A stretch of DNA of 64,000 bases, taken from assembly GCF_032854445.1 (NCBI RefSeq), contig NC_088305.1:31399645-31463644 (forward strand), in the 5' to 3' direction. The notes under the pieces are model-generated. The model searched no databases. It saw nothing but the letters and a program-made list of their open reading frames with translations, and was not told the DNA's origin. Made by a program: the position numbers and the translations under genes. Origin of the DNA: Liolophura sinensis (lineage: Eukaryota > Mollusca > Polyplacophora > Chitonida > Chitonidae). Below, one piece after another: positions 58,171 through 64,000 of the stretch. Every line of letters starts with the position of its first letter. Position 1 is the first letter of the stretch.

Positions 58171-59335
58171 ACTAAGGCGATGTCAGAATACACAACATCT
58201 AATCAACGGGTTATAACATGCGAAAGATACTTTACATGCCTAATCAGACATGGATCAGAAAAGAATTTAAGACTAATCCAGTTAACCGATGACCCATCTC
58301 CTTGGCCATCTTTCTAACAGACAGTGTTGATATAATTACAGCAACCAGCTAATAATACTTGAAATTAATCAGTGATACAATTTCTTCGGCAATTATTCGG
58401 GTAATCCAATTCAAAAGACGACAACAATGCAAGAAATGTGGCATAACTTAATGAAGTTCAGGAAGGTGCAGACTGGGGGGGTTCTAAATCTCTAACGAGG
58501 ATTGTGCTTAAAAACCATAGTGTCCAAAGATTAAGCTGATTTACAAAAATACTTTCCATTAGCAAAGACATCTGATAGCTTTGGTAATTTGAATTCATAT
58601 TAGTGGGAGAGAAGTTAAAAAAGCCTGATTGCTTGACCAGTAATTCCAGATGACAAAAAAAAATGATGACAAAGCAAATGCCACCACTAACATTTAACCC
58701 TTATCCTTTGTCAGGGAAAAAATTAAAAACTTAACAGTGGAACTGCATTATCCTTAAGTTCACTTCACAGTTTTAGCTGCATTTTTTGCCTTAGTTGCCT
58801 TTTTTGTCATAAAACCTGCTTCTGTCTTCCTTCAAGGTTTGCACATGAGTACCTACATGTACTTTCACAATGTTTTTCTCCTGTCCAAGTATAAAACTCC
58901 TCTTGTCTCCTAAAACTGAGTTAGTTTATCTGATGACCATCATGATGCATGATACAAATGGGATCCATTTTAAGCCTAAAATGAAATTCTACAGATAAAA
59001 GTGGCTAGGTGTATATATTTTTCTACCCATGCCACAGGAAATACATTAACCACGTGGGTGAAGCCAGGAATTGTGCCGGCGTCGATCGTGCAATGACCGC
59101 TGTGAGAATTAAACCAGGCCTTTGTCAAGCAGAAACACTGGAAGTATTTTCTCAGCATTTAATGCTTGCTGTCATTATGCATAGTTTTTCATCACGCTGC
59201 TGAAGTTTGGATACCATTTCAGACTGTTTGTCCACAAAAGAAACTAATGATTTCACTGGATAAACTGTTTAATAATAATCATATTTTTATTTATTGTAGG
59301 TAGCTCTGTCAATTTACAAAAGTGAAGATGCCTAC
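58171..59335. other. Non-coding single-copy stretch
   Basis: No supported gene. About 60-codon frames open on both strands at 58976-59203 lack known motifs. Confidence 0.55.
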
Positions 59336-59697
59336 ATAAACACATACAAACAGCAACAACAGAACCAATAGTGCTATCCCTTCATCTCTCCTATACATAA
59401 ACACATACAAACAGCAACAACAGAACCAATAGTGCTATCCCTGCATCTCTCCTATACATAAACACATACAAACAGCAACGACAGAACCAATAGTGCTATC
59501 CCTTCATCTCTCCTATACATAAACACATACAAACAGCAACAACAGAACCAATAGTGCTATCCCTGCATCTCTCCTATACATAAACACATACAAACAGCAA
59601 CAACAGAACCAATAGTGCTATCCCTGCATCTCTCCTATACATAAACACATACAAACAGCAACGACAGAACCAATAGTGCTATCCCTTCATCTCTCCT
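59336..59697. repeat. 61-bp minisatellite, 6 copies, nearly identical
   Basis: Units begin about 59341, 59402, 59463, 59524, 59585 and 59646 and contain ACACATACAAACAGCAAC, AGAACCAATAGTGCTATCCC and CATCTCTCCTATACATAA. Only two sites vary: CAACAACAG/CAACGACAG and CCCTTCATC/CCCTGCATC. Confidence 0.95.
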
Positions 59698-62191
59698 AAC
59701 CAGCAGAAGAATTACTGTAGTGGGAGACCGCCCATTACAGACCCTTCCTGTCCCTGCTGGCTGGACAATTCCCCCTCCCCCCCCCCCCGACAGGTGTACA
59801 GAGAACCACATGAGTGGAAGAGGGCCCCTTTCACATCCCCTGTTTGGTTTGAACAACGCAATAATTATACATCTCAAAGTATAAACAAAAAAAAAAGTAT
59901 ATCTATATATCATATTTAGATTTTGAACAAGTGAAGAAGTTAAGAGAGATGGGACTTTATTGCTGATACAGTGAAAGCATACATGCGTACATACACATTT
60001 TAGCTGTTGTCTCTTTTCTGTAAATTGACTATCTGAAGTTTAGTCTCAAAATGCTTAAGTTTGAAAATGGATTCAAATTACTCCTCTAAAAAAAAAACAT
60101 TGATATCCCTGGATATCCCTGGAGTGTCCTCTGAAGCTACTAAACATCTGACATACTCAGCTGCTTGTAGTCCATTAATCTCCCACTTAACCCCCCCCCC
60201 CACCCCACCCCCCCCCCCCCACACACACATGCCCAGGCATCCCATCTAGACCCATGCTTGATTACCCAAGAGGTGCCCAACACTTCACTGAAATGTCATT
60301 ACGTAGATCATTAAGACATGGTTCATTATCTGGGTGAGCAATTCCTCACCCCTCACCCCCACCCCCTACTAAGTTAGATCAGGCTATCTATCCTGTACAA
60401 ATCTGACCTATCTCTGAATAATGTCCATTAGATTGGCTATCAAGTACAGAGCCAACACAATCTCAGTTTCTTCTCAGTTTCCTAGCTTCCAATGAATACC
60501 ACTGATGTTATTTTCCAGTTATTTACTGCAGAAATGTATGACATACAGGTAATACCAGGTGGTTTACAATGATCAAACTTTGTTCAGTTTTTCTACACAT
60601 ATATTTACCAAAATTCACCTTAATGAGTGTATTTTATGTCATTGACAGAATTACAATCAAACACACAACTTAACAGATCAAATGGCAATGTTAATCTTTT
60701 GATCTGAATTATTGTTCATTTTTTCTTCGTTATATTAACATTCTTAACCATTGTTGATCCAGCTCAAACCTGGAACAGTCTTTTCTGGGATTAATTTATC
60801 AACGGCAACCTAACCAAGCAATCCCAACATTGGCTACTATATAAACCTTCTCAAAGGGCCAAACTGTACAAGAGTACGATATGCAGTTAGAGGAAATCAA
60901 AGTAGAGCTCACAAGGCCAGAGTCCTCCTACATTCTCTTAGCTTCTTATATTGATATTGTATGTCTAACCTCATAGACAAGCACACTCGTGTCATATGTT
61001 GATATTGTATACATGAACATACCTTCACTTTTCCGAGCTATATAACTGTACAAAACCTCATAGACAAGCACACTCGTGTCATATATGACTGGTTTACACC
61101 CTTGAACAAATACTGAATTTCAATTCAGTCATATGGTATCCAAATATATACACAGTGCAAATGTTTGTATAAAGCATGTTATTAAACATTCCGGACATGC
61201 ACTTCTGATATAAAAGTGTACATGTACATCTATGTAAGTGTGGCAGCTAGTGCTGACTTCTGTCCTGTGATTATTTTATTGCTCACCAATATTTAGACAT
61301 GTGCATGCCTGTCCACTACATGTACAGTCACAAATTCTGTCCTAATGTCACAATAACATTGACTGGAAACCTGACCATTTGACACAAGCACTTTTCCTTC
61401 ACAAGTTTTATGGTTTGAATATAAAAGATTGCTTCATGAGTGTAAAACCAGAGGCGCCGTGACAGTGTAATAATTGGAAACCTCTAACACATAACCAGTG
61501 AAATTCAGTCTCTTGTTTTCACCAATGCTTTACCCAAACCAATGCACTGCTTTTTGCCATACTACATTCATGCTCTGAAGTACAAGAGGAACTTCTCAAA
61601 TCTTTATTCAAATGATTTGTAAATAGGCAAGTCTTTGTGTTAGCTTCTATGATCTTCACCATTCACCGAGCAATTAACATCAGAATTCCCAAGTGTGTAA
61701 GTACTGGTACAAGGCCAACAACACCAAGAGGCTTCTGGTAAACTATTATGGTCTTCATAGCCACATGGACAACAAAGCTGGAATTTAACATTGGAATTCA
61801 CAAGTGTTTATATGTAGCAGTCCTACAACACAATGGCATGCAAGGTAATGTACACTGAAGTCAAACATTGAGAAACCAGGCATGGACAAGGAATTCTCAC
61901 ACCTGTTACTTTTTTGTCCGCATACACACAAGCAATTAGCAGTATGGTACAGAAGATATCCCCTACACGCGATGTATTTCATTCTGTTTACTGGACCATT
62001 CATGCTGAACCTAACAGTAGCTCTTCACTGACAACCACTGGTGCACGTCTCATTCACCCAAGCCTTTATTCCACCTTTTCAGCCAAGTGCAGCTGACACT
62101 ATTATACACTTCTATAGTCTATCAGTCAACCCAATAAATCACAATAATGTAGCAATGTAAAGTCTCCTGTGTCTACAATTAAAACTACCCC
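59698..62191. other. Non-coding stretch with C-rich tracts
   Basis: No supported gene in about 2.5 kb. C tracts occur at 59771-59788 and 60191-60220, the latter followed by (CA)n. A 31-base segment starting CTCATAGACAAGCACACTCG is duplicated near 60970 and 61056. Open frames are short. Confidence 0.55.
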
Positions 62192-62352
62192 GATCTCCGG
62201 CCGTAAGTGGGAAGGTCTGCCAGCAACCTGCGGATGGTCGTGGGTTTCCCCCGGCTCTGCCCGGTTTCCACCCACCATAATGCTGGCCGCCGTCGTATAA
62301 GTGAAATATTCTTGAGTACGGCGTAAAACACCAATTAAAAAAATAAATAAAA
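62192..62352 (+). repeat. SINE family A, best-preserved body and 3' end
   Basis: Contains TCTCCGGCCGTAAGTGGGAA, GGTCTGCCAGCAACCTGCGG, ATGGTCGTGGGTTTCCCCC, CACCATAATGCTGGCCGCCG, TATAAGTGAAATATTCTTGA and GTACGGCGTAAAACACCAAT, then an A-rich tail. The tRNA-like head is missing. It is a useful reference for recognising the other copies. Confidence 0.93.
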
Positions 62353-62410
62353 CTACCCCAAGCAACCTCTTGTAGAAGAATTTCTTTATAAATTATGAAA
62401 ATACATGGAT

Positions 62411-62580
62411 TACTTCAGTGGCCTAATGGTTAGAGCGTCTGCCTCGTAGTCAGGAGGCCCAGCATCAAACCCAAGACGGACCATACGCGTGTACCGAAGA
62501 CTTCAAAACTAGTACTGTACTTGGAACTCAGAACTGAGAGGTTTACAGAGCAAGGAAACAGGGCTGGATGGCTCAAAAAA
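62411..62580 (+). repeat. SINE family B, 3'-truncated
   Basis: Starts with an A box (TGGCCTAATGGTTAGAGCG, about 62419-62437) and a degenerate B box (AGCATCAAACCC). The body contains GAAGACTTCAAAACTAGTAC and GAACTGAGAGGTTTACAGAG, then ACAGGGCTGGATGGC. The rest of the family B body seen at 30016-30290 is absent. The A-box half is well preserved. Confidence 0.85.
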
Positions 62581-62807
62581 TATGCTTGAATTCATTCATG
62601 TACAGCTGCACATCCAAAGCTAATGAGAGCCTTGGGTTATTTCAGCTATTTTACCAAAAATGAAAAATGCTGAGAAATGAAACTGGTTAATAAACTCAAA
62701 AGAAATGTTAAAATGATTTCATAGCATATCCAATGACGTACACGAATACCAATTAACCCAACAAAAACATCCATTCCGAACGAGATCTATTTTTTAATAG
62801 CTATCAA

Positions 62808-62970
62808 CAGATTTCTCAAGCAAAATATGAATATCAGATTTCTCAAGCAAAATATGAATATCAGATTTCTCAAGCAAAATATGAATATCAGATTTCTCAA
62901 GCAAAATATGAATATCAGATTTCTCAAGCAAAATATGAATATCAGATTTCTCAAGCAAAATATGAAAATC
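62808..62970. repeat. 27-bp minisatellite, 6 copies, nearly identical
   Basis: Six copies of ATTTCTCAAGCAAAATATGA plus ATATCAG. The last copy has ATGAAAATC. The nine-codon period opens minus-strand frames of 73-80 codons, an incidental effect. Confidence 0.95.
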
Positions 62971-64000
62971 AAGAGTTGACAAAGAGTCTGGATTTCTCCA
63001 TTTACGAGTGACCATTTGCCAGCTATCACACCATCATCATCGCACTGGTTTTAATCTCCATGCTTTTGACTTTCACTATTTACATCCCATAAACAGTAAT
63101 GTTAAATTAAAGGTTTTATAATGCATATCCCTGACTCAGTACGGAAACACATCAGCACAAACGTTCACAAATTTCATGCTTTTGTGGGAAGGAACTTCTT
63201 TACATGTGAGTGAATTTGATTAATCAAAACTTCACCTGAATAAATATTTGAACAAATCATTGAATAATGAAGTTTGCTTTAATATCACTGAAAGACTGCC
63301 AAGTTGACAAACCAGAATAATTTGATTATTTGGAAATTGGGTTTAAATTTTTCATCAAAATGATACCCTAGGTAAATTTATGTTTGCAGGCTGTTTTAAT
63401 GGAATTCCCAGATTACTGGGCACAAATTGCCAGGGCTGAGGGGAGCTCTATATATAAGCTACAGATCTGAGGATCAACCTAATGTAAAACTTTAATTTTT
63501 CCTTATCCATACATTATCCATATGCCTTTATAGTTAAACACCATACACCAAACATTTATTTATATAACACAATTTTGCTGTAGTCGTGAAATAAACATAT
63601 AGGTCAAATTAAATTTTGCTGAGATAAAAAAAATTTAAGTTCAATCATTTTTTGAGGTATGCACATGTTTTGTCTTCCGCATTTTACCCAGGATCCTTGT
63701 CAGATTAACATCCAATACATCAAAGATTCTTCCAAAGGGTTTCATTTCCCTGTTTCATGCTACATACTTTAAACACGTAAAATTACTTGTAAAGTCCATT
63801 AGCATCCACTAAAATTGCAAATGTCTCCAAAACTATCTTCAAAACAACAAATATTCCGATGAGAACACTTAGAATTAATGTCATGCAACAAGGTGAAAAC
63901 TATCACCCATTAGACTTTTATGCATTATGGTGTTCACACCTGCTTGCTCTTTTTTACCTTTGCATACATGTTGTAACATATTACCCCTTGTGTGCAGGTT
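62971..64000. other. Non-coding single-copy stretch
   Basis: No supported gene or repeat recognised to the end of the window. AT-rich. Confidence 0.6.

Noticed and set aside
58976-59203. Frames of about 60 codons open on both strands, considered as a LINE remnant
   Set aside because: Neither translation shows reverse-transcriptase or endonuclease motifs.

Overview
This window is animal nuclear DNA, almost certainly from a lophotrochozoan and most likely a mollusc. It has no bacterial-style gene packing, operons or ribosome binding sites. It is AT-rich and non-coding, with homopolymers, microsatellites, many minisatellite arrays, and two tRNA-derived SINE families. Family A ends in a sequence like GTGAAATATTCTTGAGTACG plus a (AAAT)n tail, which I associate with molluscan genomes. 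Family B has a tRNA-like head and a body containing ACTGAGAGG. The species call is an inference from these repeats.

Layout. Positions 1-10 kb are non-coding, with 41-, 49- and 85-bp tandem arrays; the 85-bp array is very G-rich. Positions 10-20 kb hold a full-length family A SINE, 34- and 20-bp arrays, a tRNA-like relic and a dense cluster of transcription-factor motifs at 19.6-19.8 kb. Positions 20-27 kb hold 75-, 33- and 21-bp arrays. Positions 27-35 kb hold a family B SINE, an almost perfectly homogeneous 89-bp array, a 36-bp array and several motif-rich single-copy stretches. Positions 35.4-37.1 kb are two abutting arrays of 27 and 26 bp. Positions 37.5-45 kb hold several SINEs and the only recognisable protein-coding sequence, at 39.8-43.4 kb. 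Positions 45-64 kb are again mostly arrays (65, 28, 38, 20, 68, 19/38, 47, 39, 61 and 27 bp) with SINEs between them.

The only gene-like element is a decayed copy of a large multi-copy metazoan protein family of unknown function. It has a PIN/FEN-like acidic motif and a cysteine-rich C-terminus, and it carries several frameshifts and premature stops. I found no intact gene, no intact tRNA or rRNA, no CRISPR array and no intact autonomous transposon. Nearly all long open frames lie inside tandem arrays and follow from the repeat period. Tandem arrays make up roughly a quarter of the window by summing the spans given here. The single-copy stretches between them look like intergenic or intronic DNA, and a few have the motif density expected of enhancers. 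Nothing here amounts to a multi-gene system. The points most worth a second look are the decayed gene family copy, the higher-order structure and recent homogenisation of some arrays, a tandem triplication born inside a SINE, and the candidate regulatory clusters.
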